Shown here: positions 1-10,727 of the stretch, one piece after another
Layout: every line of letters begins with the position of its first letter
Numbering within the stretch: the stretch's first letter is position 1
From: Blasia pusilla
Taxonomy: Eukaryota > Marchantiophyta > Marchantiopsida > Blasiales
Length of the DNA: 64,000 nucleotides
Assembly (NCBI GenBank): GCA_050084515.1
Contig: CM114271.1
Span: forward strand, 9,672,001 to 9,736,000
Reading direction: 5' to 3'
Made by a program: the position numbers and the translations under genes
The notes under the pieces: generated by a model
Told to the model about the DNA's origin: nothing
Databases searched by the model: none
What the model saw: the letters and a program-made list of their open reading frames with translations, nothing else

Positions 1-2709
1 CATGCGTTGGGCAGCTCTTAGTCGAGATGCATCAGACGCCTGCTCCTGAAGATCTCGCTTCTTCTTTGCAAAATCCTTTTTTTTTGCCTCTATTTCTTCG
101 TCAAGTTCTGCCTGAGGGAGGATGCGATCCTTGAACATTATTCTGAAACCTGGGTTTTTTATGGGCTTGTCCCGCATGTCATCAAGCCAAAGTTCAAAAT
201 CTTCAGCACTCTTCATGTTTGCTTCCTCCGGAACTGGCTCTATTCTTTTCAGCTCCGCTTGGAGACCCACGAGCATGGACTTCCCGAGAAGCCGCAACGC
301 GTCCCAAAATGACCATTCACGGAGCAAATGGGAGATCACTAGATCAGAGACACCCGAAGGATGGTGTGCCACCCTCTTTTGGGCCTCTATGCCCTCGAGA
401 CTGATTTTCATCAGTCAGATTCTCCTAAATTTGCTAATTCGAGACAAGGCAAATCAATATACGCGATTGAGAGACACTTTCTCCCCAATCCAACCTTGCG
501 GATCTTCATCCCTCTTCCGCTGGCGCTTGATTATCGCCTTCAGCTCCTTGTAGAAATCGGGGCCAAGTTCGGGGTTGAGAATGGCGATGTAGCGCTGCAT
601 CTTGCTTGCCGTGTACTTTGTAGCTGCAGATACTGTAGCATGGATGAACTTTGCACGCTCAGAGACAGATACTTTCTCCCTCCGCTCCAGCTCCAATGCA
701 ACGCTCTTCTTGGCGGCCTGTATCTTCGACCAGCAAAGGATTATCACGGCTGCATCTTGGGAAATAAACTTATTTGCCCAAGTCTTTTTTTATTTATTTG
801 AGCACCCTTTGCCAGCATCTCATTTTCAAGGGCGTCGCCCAAGAACCCCTTGTACTCTGCCGAGTGCGTCGTTTGCACTTTCTTCACCCGATCGCAATCT
901 TGGATCCAGTGATGGGTGACATTCCCCTCCGATACAATCTTGCACATCCAAACTCAATATTAGAATTTTTGCAAGGTACATGGGTTCCTCCAACCCGTCG
1001 GACTCCTACAGGTCGTCACAGCTCATGGTCGGAATGGAAGCAACGAGCTAAATTTTCCAACCCATCGGAGTCCGACGGATTGCATTGAGATTTGTGATTG
1101 CCCGATTTCAACCCATTGGAGTCCGACGGGTTGTCAGATAATCCGTATTTAGAGAGTGGTTTCGGAGAGAAAAGTGAACATATCAACCCGTCGGAGTCCG
1201 ACAAGTTGCGCAATTTCAATTAAAGCTGCAATTTGACGCCAAAAATATAGCTCCCCTACTTTTGAATGTAACCTGTCGGACTCCGACAAGTTGCTTTCAG
1301 CAAAAAACATCAAAAAACATCCAAAAATAGCTTCGAGTCAAGCAACCCGTCGTTCTCCGATGAGTTGCTTTCTTCAAAAAACATCCAAAAACAACGATGA
1401 GTCGAGCAACTCGTCGGACTCCGACGAGTTGCTTTTGGCCAAAAACATCCTTAACCTATGGTCAGTCGAACAACTTGTCGGACTCCGACGAGTTGCTTCC
1501 GGCCAAAAATATCCTAAACCAGTGATCAATCGAGCAACTTGTCGGAGTCCCACGAGTTGCTTTCGGCCAAAAACATCCTAAACATCCTAAAATGTGCCTC
1601 CAATGAGTTTGGGCACTCCTCTGCAAACTGGTCCACGCCATGAACCTGTGGTTTCCATCCCAGATGAAGAAATACAGGTTCCGCATCCAGCTGAATTCCG
1701 TCCCCTCTATCGCCCTTCTGAATTCCTGATCTCTCATCCTCCAGAATGTGTCGAGCGCTTCCAAGTCCTCCTCCGTAACCAACGCTTGGGTTCCATGGTC
1801 ATCGTAAGGCTGAACATAAAACGGAGGGAAGTTGTCGATGTAGGATGCTGTCGTTGCCGATTGTTTCAGCTTCGCAATATCCTTGTCAGACTAAATTTCG
1901 CGGAGTTACTCCGTAGTTTGCAATCGGAAAAGTGGAATTCTCAGGGCGTTCTGGCCCTCCATTAGTGCCATCTTCTTTACCACTTGTCACAACAGGGACA
2001 AGGTCAATAAGCTACACTGAATTGCCAATGAATTGCAACATGGGCCTTCACATAATTCAAAGAACATAGATCCTCTCTTACCCGCTCGAAGATTGGGTCG
2101 GTGTCTTGGCCAGCCAACTGCTCTGGGACAGCAGCTAGCAAGTCCACTGGAAACTCGTCGATCCGATAGAGGTCGATTTCTTCCGCCGTGCTTTGGGACG
2201 AGGATGACCGCTCTCCTCCTTCTTCAGCGATGTCCACCATCTCCACGCTGGCGATCCTCATGACCTCATCGTCCTCACTTGAACTTCGGACGTTTCCGCT
2301 ATATTGATTGTGTCCCCGGACTTCATCGGGGACATTTCCTGCATCTCAACACTTTCGGTTGGACGGGCAGGGCTTTCTTCAATGGCAATTGCTTTTACCC
2401 TCCGAGCTTTTTCCAATTCTGCTCTCCTCACCGACGCGTCCAAACGCTTCTTTTCACGCTTTTTGTCGGCGATCCTTTTCTTCAAGGCCTGCGACGCCTC
2501 ACCTTTGCGTTCTATTTTTTGAGCGCCTCATTTTCACGTTTTGCAAGAAGCTCTTGCTTGTGCATCTCTGCTTCCCTTTCCCGCTCCTCCATTTCTTGCT
2601 ACCTTATCTTATTGGCCGAACGAGGCCTTGGAGATGGTGACGCAGGAGTCCTCATGGACTTGGGAGTAAAGCTCCCAGCCTTGTTTGCTTGAGATTTTTT
2701 CCTCGTCAT
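1..2709 (-). pseudogene. Gene A copy 1: ParB/methyltransferase-like, 5' part
   Basis: Start ATG is at 2709, because the N-terminal MTRKK-type start matches copies A4 and A5. Exon 1 (2709-2082) encodes a charged coiled-coil segment and an acidic tail. It ends at a GAGCGG/GTAAGA donor shared with A4 and A5. Exon 2 (about 1986-1591) carries the ParB-like segment with FFIWDGNHRFMAW. Its 3' end is cut short by palindromic intron DNA. Exon 3 (about 946 to the window edge) encodes the unrecognised lysine-rich middle. The methyltransferase-like part lies beyond the window. Frameshifts near 750, near 1620 and in exon 1, plus stops in exon 2, make it a pseudogene. It diverges from B1. The ParB-like label rests on the DGNHR motif and its hydrophobic context, so it is tentative. 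Confidence 0.6.
955..1575. repeat. Palindrome array in A1 intron 2
   Basis: About ten copies of the 27-bp palindrome family lie here. The last five (1268-1560) sit in units of about 65 bp joined by a spacer like AAAAACATCC. A perfect 27-bp copy spans 1406-1432, with both arms changed to GCAACTCGTCGG type. The same phased layout recurs in intron 2 of A4. Confidence 0.85.
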
Positions 2710-2994
2710 TGTTCCCGAAAATTCCTCCTATGGACAAGGAAATTGCTCTCTGTGCGCGATGAATCGGCTCGAGGAATCGCCTTGATGAGTCGCCTTGCTG
2801 ATGTCGCAATGAGTTGCCTTGATGAGTCGCCTGGCTGATGTCACGATGAGTAGCTTGAATCGTCTCGCGATTGTTTGCTTGAATCGTCTCGCAGTGGGTC
2901 GCCGTGTAAAGTGCCCCTTGGTATCTGGTCAGCTGCTGCGCAGAAGAGCAATTGAGATCGCGAAATGAAAAACCAAAAATGAGCGAACCTTCCC

Positions 2995-3033
2995 CTATTT
3001 ATACTTTTCGAGCCGTTGGGCTGACCGTTGGGT
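2995..3033 (-). promoter_or_regulatory. Gene A core promoter with TATA box and paired AACGG sites
   Basis: On the minus strand, TATAAATAG (3003-2995) lies about 290 bp upstream of the A1 start codon. Just upstream are two AACGG motifs (3033-3011). The first reads CCCAACGGTCA, an exact match to the plant mitosis-specific activator (MSA) consensus YCYAACGGYYA. The same TATA plus paired AACGG layout is found in A3, A4, A5 and A6. Regulation by MYB3R factors is inference. Confidence 0.6.
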
Positions 3034-3089
3034 CGCATCATCCTTCCAACAGCGAGGTGCCGGCCGTTATGGAAGTCTGGACGTGAAAA

Positions 3090-3850
3090 AAACCAACCCG
3101 ACGGTTTCGACAGGTTGCACGCTTCCCGAGGGTTCAAGGCATCCGTCCTCGTGGCAACCCGTCGGAGACCGACAGGTTGCGCGCCTCCGTTGTCTTTGGA
3201 CAAGAACATGAGGTACCCGCACAACTTGTCGGAGACCGACAAGTTGCGCGCCTATGCCGTCTTCGGACAAGAACGCGAGGTACTCGTGCAACCCGTCGGA
3301 TTTCGATGGGTTGCACGCTTCCCTCGTCTTGGGATAACAAGGCAGGCTTCCCGTGCAGCTCGTCGGAAGCCGACAGGTTGCACGCTTCCTTCATGTAAGC
3401 GTTACAAGGCGAGGCACTTGTGCAACCCGTCTGAGGTCGACGGGTTGCGCGTCTCCGCCGTCTTTGGGCAAGAAGGTGCGGCACCCGCGCAACTTGTCCG
3501 AAACAGACGGGTTGCACGCTTCCTTAATGTAAGTGTTACAAGGTGAGGCAATTGGGAAACCCGTTTGAGGTCGATGGGTTGCGTGCCTCCGCCGTCTTTG
3601 GGCAAGAAGGCGCGGAACCCGCGCAACTCGTCGGAGATCGACGGGTTGCACGCTTCCTGCATGTTAGCGTTACAAGGTGAGGCAGAAGTGTGCAACCCAT
3701 CCGAAGTCGACGGGTTGCACGCTTCGCTTATCTTGGGTTAATAGGCAAGGTACCAGGGCAACCCGTCAGTTATCGACAGGTTGCACGCTTTTCTATCCCT
3801 CGGGTAACAATGCGACAACGCATAGTGACGAGGCAACCCATTGCAATCCG
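3090..3850. repeat. Palindrome array in the A1/B1 divergent spacer
   Basis: About twelve palindromes are spaced 65-69 bp apart, with two alternating spacer types: GCGCCTCCGCCGTCTTTGG-like and CACGCTTCC-like. Several copies keep pairing through matched changes in both arms, for example 3222-3246 (CAACTTGTCGG / CCGACAAGTTG). Open reading frames through this array are by-products of the repeat. Confidence 0.85.
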
Positions 3851-4255
3851 ACGGGCAAGATCTACCATGAGTTGGAAAATCCTGCAAAAGTCCCCAATGA
3901 TTGGTTGCCTTAGCATATGCAAGCCATATCTTGTGTTTGATGCTAGCAAAATTGACTCAAAAGACCTTTGGTCGGAAAGAAGGGGGTACCAACCCAACGG
4001 ACTCCGACGGGTTCCAACAAGAAGAAGTGCATGCTTCACAACCAACGTCTCTGATTCCCAAATTCTGCAACCCACTTGACTCCGACGGTTACAATAGAAT
4101 TGAATCCATTGTGTCAGACATTTTCAACTACCAAACTTCATTTTGTTAGTCAAATTTTTTCAGGAGAATATGAGTCCCTATTCATTGTAAATTAAACATT
4201 CTCATTCTCATTCTCATACCAATTCTCTGTCTCCTCCCGATGGAATCTTTTGGGA
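3851..4255 (+). promoter_or_regulatory. Gene B1 5' flank
   Basis: This holds two decayed palindromes (about 3985-4095), a TATA-like TGTAAATTAAA near 4185, and a pyrimidine repeat of ATTCTC units (about 4196-4226) just before the start codon. B3 and B4 have a better TATAAATTAA and the same TTCTCA-type repeat in this position, which supports it as the gene B leader. Confidence 0.45.
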
Positions 4256-6003
4256 ATGGATAATTATGTGAAGCTCACTTGTGGCAGTCATCTAGCGGCC
4301 CTTCCTCAATCAGAAATCGTTCGATCGCAAGCTTGTGAGTCTTTCATAGTAGTGGATGAAAATTTTCTCCCAAATCTTGCATCAAGGAGAATAAGAGGAC
4401 AGAGCATGTCACTCTACTCCAACGCTGCAAGGACAGCAAAACCTTGAAACAGGCCATGGAATGCCAAGAAGAACTTCATGGGTGGTAGTGGAAGCATGCG
4501 ATTGAGGGGAAGTACAAAGAGTTGTGCTCTTGGTTGAGTTGGTGGACTGTACGTATGAGACAATGGGGAAACTTCATGCGGCAGGTGAGTTCACTATTTC
4601 GTCTTGTCAAGCTCACGCTGAGAATTGTTTGAAAAGTTGTAGCTCAACTTGAGAAGCGTGGGCACAATAGGGATTTCAAATCGAAGAAACCAAGCAATTT
4701 GTCGGATGCAACGGGTTGCCCAAGTGTGCAACCCGTCGGAAACGGACGGGTTGCCTGAGTGTGCAACCAGTCGGAAATCGACGTGTTGCATCCAGAATTT
4801 TGGTGCAACCCGTTTACAAGTATGCAAGTCGCATGTATACAAGGCCTGCAAATAGTTTGACACGCATGAGTTTTGGATGACTTGCACTTGGATCTTCCAG
4901 CCCGGAGTGGCCAAACGTTCTTGCAACCCGTCGGAATTGGATGGGTTGCAGTAGGTGTTTCTTGGGTGTTGCAACACGTCGGGACCCGACGGGTTGCAGA
5001 GTCATTCATGGGATGCCTCGGCCTTGCAACCTGTCTGGTTCCGACAGGTAGCTTATTTCTTTGACTTCTGAGCTATTTTCGTTCCCTTCTAACATTGCCG
5101 TCGTTGCAGGGATTGAACATTCATGAAAATGCCCTGTGCCCCAACACAAGTGGAGCAGAAAGTGTTCATTCCTCCTGGAGGTCCTCACAATCATGCCAAC
5201 GAATTTCACTTGTGGAGGCATGCCAACAAGACCAGGCAAGAGCAATGCTCTGATCTGCAAACATCAATATCTTCCTCACAAAAGGCATAACAAAAGGAAG
5301 GGGGCCTTCGATCTACGAGCTCTATGTCAGGGCGGCTGTGAGATCTGGTGATGAAAAACTCTATGTGGAAGCCTTCAACCGGTGCGTAGCAGGAACTCCC
5401 CTCGAGCAAGACGTACACATTGGTGGGGATATTCGTGGGCGTGTTTCAAGACGTCCCATACAGATGGTGGTAGAGCAGTCCGAGCGAGACTCATGGAGAC
5501 CAGATAAGTATCTTGACTTCAGGCAGGTGAAGAGGCAGCAACGAGGAACGAATCCGGTTATTGATTTGGATGAGGAAATTATGCCACCCAGGTATTCGAG
5601 GACCCTGGACCGCTCCCTAATCCGTGATGGAGTTACTTCTCCAAAATCAGTGAATGTTTTATTTCAAAAGCCCTCCGTTGCTGGAAGTTCGCAACATTTG
5701 GTCGGTGGGGTGGTTCAACAATATGGGATTCCGGTAATGGAGGTGGATTGCAATCTAAAATTGTGGCATATATCTTGGAGCAACCTAGGACGTGGACCCA
5801 CTTGCAGGGCAGGATCTGATGGCATTAGGAGAGCATGCGGCACTTTCCTAAATAAGAATCAGACAAGGATCGGGCGACCCTTTGCTGGGTTTTGGGGACT
5901 CAAAACCTTTGATCGTTACACGAGGACCGAGGATCAATTGAAGTACTTCTTCTACCCAAATGAATCTTGCGCTTTCTGGAAGTCTTATCCGGCTGCCACT
6001 TAA
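4256..6003 (+). pseudogene. Gene B copy 1: MULE-like transposase, internally deleted
   Basis: It starts MDNYVKLTCGSHLAALPQ, as in B3 and B4. Compared with B3, about 1.7 kb is missing at a junction near 4372: the N-terminal residues DENFL run straight into the segment reading SCIKENKRTEH. The first exon ends near 4586 at a GTGAGT donor. The intron (to about 5110) holds palindromes. Exon 2 (about 5111-6003) matches the B3 second exon until it breaks off after YPAA at the boundary with a retroelement. An early TGA near 5251 is shared with B3. The putative DDE core and the SWIM finger are both lost, so this cannot be an active transposase. Confidence 0.65.
4695..5055. repeat. Palindrome array in B1 intron
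   Basis: Six to seven palindromes, several with a 3-base AAA-type centre. The array lies between the GTGAGT donor and a GTTGCAG acceptor shared with the B3 intron, so it sits inside a spliced region, not in coding sequence. Confidence 0.8.
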
Positions 6004-6299
6004 TGAGTTCCGTTGGAGACAAATCCGCCGAGAGGCATAGAGACTTCTGACCTGTAATTAAGACCTGTACGTAGTCTTTTTCTTGAACCATATTTTCTGT
6101 GAACTAGAATGTGCTATGACCCAGCTTCTCTTCCTCTCGGGTCGACCTCTGTTTGCTAGGTACCGACTCCTTGTCTATTTCGTAACATTCTAGATAATAC
6201 ACATTAGACGAGGACTTAGTAGCTGTAGTCCGCTCTTGATCTGACGTATAGCCTTCATCGGTCGATGACGTTTCTCCTTGGGGTGGTCGTGATTTCCAC

Positions 6300-6801
6300 G
6301 ACAGCTTGATGAGTCATTTTGAGACCTGGTCTGGAGCATGGAATGTGAATCGTCTCCTTTTCCAATCTGTAGTCACTCTCGCACCGTACACCCAGGGTCT
6401 TCCAATAAGCAAAGGATAGCCAGTGGCTGTTAGGGGCTGCAACACTAAGTAGTCCAACAGAAATAGCACCCCGCCAAGCATGGTGGGGATCTAAGTGAGT
6501 TGTCCAAGGGGTCGCTTTCGGACTGATCCACGAACCGCAGATTCTTGTCGGTGGGCTTGTACTCCGTGTATCCTAGTGCCCGGGCCGTCTGTTCCGTCAT
6601 AATGTTAATTCCAGTTCCTGAGTCAATGGGGACCTTCTTAATGGTGTGTCCCTCAATCTCCACTTCTACCTCTGGGGCTCCCAAATCTTCCACTTTGATA
6701 CGGAATAGATCCACTACTAGTAGATTCTTTGTAGACTTCTTGGATATTCTACGGCTTATCTTCCACTGCTGCAAAATTTTTCCGTACACAGGGTTATCCA
6801 T
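6300..6801 (-). pseudogene. Gypsy aspartic protease (retropepsin) fragment
   Basis: The minus frame contains VPIDSGTGINIM, the retropepsin active-site motif (D-S-G in place of D-S/T-G-A). About 65 residues later, in another frame near 6400-6360, comes YPLLIGRPWVYGA, typical of the protease C-terminal strand in plant Ty3/Gypsy polyproteins. A frameshift near 6480 separates the two parts. Downstream (6300-6004) the frame is broken and no reverse transcriptase motif is seen. Confidence 0.7.
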
Positions 6802-7155
6802 TTATAATTGCAGCAGGGTAATATTGGCCCGGGTTGACGCCAAGTCCTTGAGTAAGTCGTAAGCTTCCAAGACTAGAGGTGACGTCACGATGGCTTGTAC
6901 TGCCGGAACCGTTCCGGTTCTCGCCTTCTATGTGGTCTGCCTCCCTTCTGGCCCTTGGTCCTGGTGCACTTGAGCCCGAACATGGTCCTCGATATCCTGA
7001 TGGAAGTACTTAGGGTGACTTCGATCAAAGGTCGGGTCAACATCGCCTTTTAGGATGGCCTTCCCGGCGCGGAAGGCGTCGACACTTTTTGTCCTGGGGT
7101 CTTTAGCTTTGCGCAAAGACGAAGCTCCTTTCCTTGCCTTGGGGGTCTCAGCGGT

Positions 7156-7929
7156 CTAGTTCTTGGACCTCATGGTGACAGCAAGAATGGTGTTTTGGAT
7201 CTCCTTGGGCCAGTCCGATGATTCTTTGGCCGCCGTTTTGTCCGAGTCCTCCTCCCTGATAATGACTCGCCTTGTCCTGGGGGACCCTAACTCTTCCACT
7301 CGGACGAGTTGCACATTTACGTCATTCTTGGACTCGGGTTGGGCTGCTGGAGTGTTGACATACTTTACCAACAACTGCGGGACCTTGGGCTTCGGGCATT
7401 CCACTGCAGTGTGCCCGCCCTTCTTGCAATTTCCGCACAATGGATTGAGTCCTACTGGCCGCTTTGGATTTGGGCAATTATTAGCCCAATGGTCAGCTGC
7501 CCCGCAATTATAACAACAATTCCTTTTTATGGGTGGCGTGAAGGCTACCGCGCCCAGAATCTATCTTAGGGGTCTTTGTTCCCCGTATTCCGGAGGCACA
7601 TATCGGATGATCCAACTTCGTCTGGGATTAGGCAGTGGCACCGCTTGGCTTGCATAACACCCTTCCCACTGTTCGGGTTCATACCACCCTTCTTCTGTAG
7701 TTGGATCTTCTTGGATCCAACGTAAATCTCTCTGAGTATGACATTCCTGAGCAATATGTCCTTGGGTTCCGCACGTACTGCACCAGATGTTGGGCCTCAT
7801 CACACATGGTCGTCTTCTGGGATCCTTCTGGGCCGCCAGATGTACCTTCAATTCCACAATTTGTTTACTTAACTCTTCAATGGCAGACTTGCCTGCCTTC
7901 CTCGCTGTCCCCTGTATTGGACTTTCCAA
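7156..7929 (-). pseudogene. Gypsy gag C-terminus with three CCHC zinc knuckles
   Basis: Three C-x2-C-x4-H-x4-C knuckles are readable on the minus strand: CSTCGTQGHIAQEC near 7790-7750, CYNCGAADHWANNC near 7515-7475, and CGNCKKGGHTAVEC near 7437-7397. The middle one lies in a different frame from its neighbours, so at least two frameshifts are present. Three knuckles is more than the usual one or two for plant Gypsy gag proteins. The region follows the capsid-like ORF at 8016-9020. Confidence 0.7.
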
Positions 7930-8015
7930 CCGCTGGGGACGGTGCTTTGTTGGTCTAGTTTTCCTTCGATGCTTGGGAGAGTGGTGGCGCGTGCTTTTTC
8001 TTTTCCGCTTAGATT

Positions 8016-9020
8016 TTAAATCTTTTTCGGAGTCCGAGGACTCCGTGGTGTCCCCAGTAGAGGATTCCGTGTCTGTAGAGGACGCTTTGTCCTCGAACGA
8101 AGAACTAGTTTGCGAAGAACCTCGTCGTTGATGATGCTGTCTTCATGTTTTACGGGACTTCTCGGAGGCCTCGTACGCCTTTGCGGATGTTGTGACTGCT
8201 TCCAAGGAATCTCGTTGGCCTTGCCGATGGTACCGGTCCATTTCTTTGGACAGTCCGACACAAAATAATCTACCAATTGTGAGGTAGTAGTGTGTTCAAG
8301 TTTATTCACAAGGGTACAAAACCTTTGGGTGTATTCCCTGAGAGTTTCCTTCTTTTTACATTTCAGGTCGCGAAGCTTCGTTAGAAGCCTGTCCTCGAAC
8401 TCCAGGTCATGAAACTCATGAAGAAAGGCCTCCAATACCTTTTTCCAGGTTTCCGTGACGTCCGCTCCGAGACCCTCGTACCATTGGCTTGCTCGCTTAT
8501 TAAGCAGGCCAGGAAAGACTCGCAACAAATCCTCCTCTAAGCCTTCCCCATAAGCCTTAGCTACATGGGTAAATTCAAGCACAAAGTTGTCAACATCATC
8601 TCGCCACCCCCGTGCAAACGTGGGGTATCTAAGCAGCGTCTTCCTAGTGTTGGCCATTGGGAAATGTCTGCTGTTGGGTCCCGGGCTTGATGCTCGGGAG
8701 GGAGGAGGCAGCGGTTCCGATCTAGTTGATTTGGTTGGCTCCTCGTCCCCTGAGTCCCCAAAGGGTTTCCAGGTTGACTCTTTGTCCGACAGCGAACTGG
8801 CAGGAGACGTGTTGGGGAGCGTATTCCTGTCCCTCTTCTTGCTCTTGGGCTTTGTGCGAGGCCAAAGACTGGGAGACACCCCCGGCGGTCTCCAAGACGG
8901 GTGATCTTCTTGTTGCTTATTGTGTCGATCAGCTCGTTGATCTCGCGAAGAGGGCTGGGAGACTTCCATGAGTTCCTTCTGGGATTTGGGAGCTTGCTTC
9001 CGCACCCACGATCGCCACAA
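8016..9020 (-). CDS. Gypsy gag capsid-like protein
   Basis: A 334-residue ORF, intact over its length. Residues 1-120 are basic and rich in Ser and Pro. Residues about 130-245 read as a retrotransposon gag domain: WRDDVDNFVLEF, then ASQWYEGL, then LREYTQRFCTLVNKLE, the usual W/Y-x-L and E/Y-x-x-F gag landmarks. The C-terminal 80 residues look out of frame, because the zinc knuckles continue in another frame downstream. The protein would form the particle shell of the retroelement. The start is uncertain, as an in-frame upstream start is possible. Confidence 0.7.
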   Translation of the reverse strand: MWRSWVRKQAPKSQKELMEVSQPSSRDQRADRHNKQQEDHPSWRPPGVSPSLWPRTKPKSKKRDRNTLPNTSPASSLSDKESTWKPFGDSGDEEPTKSTRSEPLPPPSRASSPGPNSRHFPMANTRKTLLRYPTFARGWRDDVDNFVLEFTHVAKAYGEGLEEDLLRVFPGLLNKRASQWYEGLGADVTETWKKVLEAFLHEFHDLEFEDRLLTKLRDLKCKKKETLREYTQRFCTLVNKLEHTTTSQLVDYFVSDCPKKWTGTIGKANEIPWKQSQHPQRRTRPPRSPVKHEDSIINDEVLRKLVLRSRTKRPLQTRNPLLGTPRSPRTPKKI

Positions 9021-9087
9021 GGTAGGGGTCCATGGAGGGAAATTAGATCTTCCTAATTCCTAATTCCTAAAGCCTACAGGAGTGTTC

Positions 9088-9366
9088 TTAATCTTCCTGC
9101 CAGGTTTTCTCCCATAAACAGAAGTACCAGGTCATCACCAAGTACAACTGACGTTCATGGGCAAAGCATCGTTCGACGACTAGTTCTTTGACAAAACTAA
9201 TTAATTGTTCTATCTTTTCTAGCACCAATGCAGCAAACCAGTTGTTATCTTCTTTCATCCATTGTCTTAGGGGGATAGCTAGAGATAGCAGATGGTCTTC
9301 ACTAAGAACTAGATGGTTGGGTCTTCTAGGAGGCAAGGCTTCTTTCCCCGCTCCTGGATTTCCCAT
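9088..9366 (-). CDS. Leader ORF between PBS and gag, conserved in two Gypsy copies
   Basis: From the ATG at 9366 (MGNPGAGKEALPPRR) this encodes 92 residues of unknown function. Its core (HLVLSEDHLLSLAIPLRQW, then LVLEKIEQLI) is closely matched by the ORF at 15252-15554 in the second Gypsy copy, at the same place between the primer binding site and gag. Conservation at protein level in two diverged copies suggests it was translated, either as the N-terminus of the gag polyprotein or separately. No family is recognised. Confidence 0.5.
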   Translation of the reverse strand: MGNPGAGKEALPPRRPNHLVLSEDHLLSLAIPLRQWMKEDNNWFAALVLEKIEQLISFVKELVVERCFAHERQLYLVMTWYFCLWEKTWQED

Positions 9367-9398
9367 GTGTCTCTCTCCCTCTCCAGCAAAGCTTATGA

Positions 9399-9416
9399 TC
9401 CCCGACAGCGGCGCCA
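9399..9416 (-). other. Primer binding site, tRNA-Asp type
   Basis: The minus strand reads TGGCGCCGCTGTCGGGG directly after the LTR. It matches the complement of the plant tRNA-Asp 3' end with about two mismatches, the primer used by Athila-like and other plant Ty3/Gypsy elements. Confidence 0.7.
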
Positions 9417-9424
9417 AAAAGTTT

Positions 9425-10725
9425 TGGTTCTATATGTAATGTACAAGAGTTTATATTTTACAGTCGTTCACTAAGTTCGATCCCAAGAGGATCATTGTTT
9501 GATGAAAAGAGAGTTTGAAATTACAATTCTATTGGAATAGTTGTATTTTAATGTGTATGATTTATATTCAATGTCTTATCAATATCTTCAAATTTTTCTT
9601 AGTACCAAGGGATCTTTTCTCAATTCTCTCTAGTGGAATTGACAGCATGCTCATGTACATTTTCTTTCGACATCAAGAAAACTCACACAGACCTCAACAT
9701 GAAAGCTCGCTTCTCCTACTTTTAGAACTCAATCTGTCTCAACAAGCTACTCTCTGTCAAACAAATTTCCTACAACTTTATATTGATTATTCCATTAATG
9801 AGAAAGGTTTGCCTGATTCACTCTTCACTCTGCAGACCCAAAAAGAATACTTAGACATAAGTATCGCACATCATAATGAATGAATGATTGCTTTACTACT
9901 CCATCAAGAATGAGAAAGCTTCAAATACAAGCTCGAGAGGGTACTACTCCCTTGCTCAGACCATTCCTACAGCATGAGGACTTCGTAAGAGAATGATGAT
10001 GATAGCTACTTCTATGCTTCTTAAATACTCTCTGAAGGAAGAGTGATCCAAAGATTCGAAGCGTTTTTTATGAAGCTGGTGTCTCTTCAACATTTGTAAC
10101 TACCTAGATCTATGGTGCTCTATTCTTTTCCTAAGATCCCTATGAATCCGCAGAACAAAATTGTCATAACTACCAATTTGATACAAAGGGTTGCGTCCTT
10201 ACCTATTCTAATTGTTCTAACTATATGTCACTTGAAATCACTGTCAATCTTAGCTTCGCTTCGCTGCTAAGTCTGGACCTCTTTTGCTTCGCTTGAGGAC
10301 GAAGCTCTTTCTCCTTATTTGAAGACGAAGCGCTCCATTCTTTGTTCTTGTTCCAGGTGCTTTGTTCTTCGTGCTTCGTTCAAGAGCGAATTACTTCTTT
10401 CTCTTACGCTTTGTTATGCTTTGTTATACTTTGTTATAGAGCAAAGCACTTCATAGCTAGAGCTTAATAGAGCTTCATAGAGCTTTGTTGTCGTTCCGAA
10501 GCTTCTTTCTGGGTCTTGAGACTTCGTTATTTTATTCTCCTCTCCTCTTAGGCAAATCCTTGATTTTCTATCTCTCTGCCTTGTCCTTGGAGCTTCGTGA
10601 TTCACTTTAATCTTACTCATTCCTCCCCATAATAATATATAATAATCAAAATCATAATGTATATACAAGTCTTCATTGAATAAAAAGATGTATTTCTTCA
10701 AAAGTACAAAATTGTGGGTATCACA
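9425..10725 (-). repeat. Gypsy 5' LTR
   Basis: About 1.3 kb between the primer binding site and the A2 fragment. On the minus strand it begins TGTGATACCC at 10725 and ends in CCA at 9425, consistent with TG...CA ends. It shares blocks with the LTR at 14392-15192, such as the stretch around ACGGATTC and the stretch TTTGGGTCTACAGAGTGAA. Its outer third (10240-10540) is rich in GAAGC and GCTTCG runs. Confidence 0.6.
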
Positions 10726-10727
10726 CG

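Larger units (their letters stand above)
6004..10725 (-). mobile_element. Truncated Ty3/Gypsy retrotransposon (LTR, leader ORF, gag, protease)
   Basis: Reading on the minus strand, the order is LTR (10725-9425), tRNA-Asp-type primer binding site (9416-9399), a short leader ORF, gag with three CCHC zinc knuckles, and a retropepsin. It stops at 6004, where it meets B1. No reverse transcriptase, RNase H, integrase or 3' LTR is visible, so it is 3'-truncated. The left flank is gene B and the right flank is gene A, so it is not a simple insertion into one gene. Rearrangement after insertion is likely. Confidence 0.75.

Noticed and set aside
122-801. Plus-strand ORFs opposite gene A exon 3 (here and at 33729-34327, 61534-61917)
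   Set aside because: They are shadows of the minus-strand exon. The minus frame is conserved with the plus-strand exons of A3 and A5, and the opposite strand is not.
3028-3546. Long ORFs across the palindrome arrays (peptides such as QPVGLRRVA, CNPSESDGL, ATRRSPTGC)
   Set aside because: The same three peptide types appear in all arrays, in several frames and on both strands, because they are simply the translation of the palindrome. No start context or conserved protein supports them.
9515-9883. 122-residue ORF in the Gypsy LTR
   Set aside because: It lies within the LTR on the strand opposite to the element, has no recognisable motif, and is not conserved in the second LTR.
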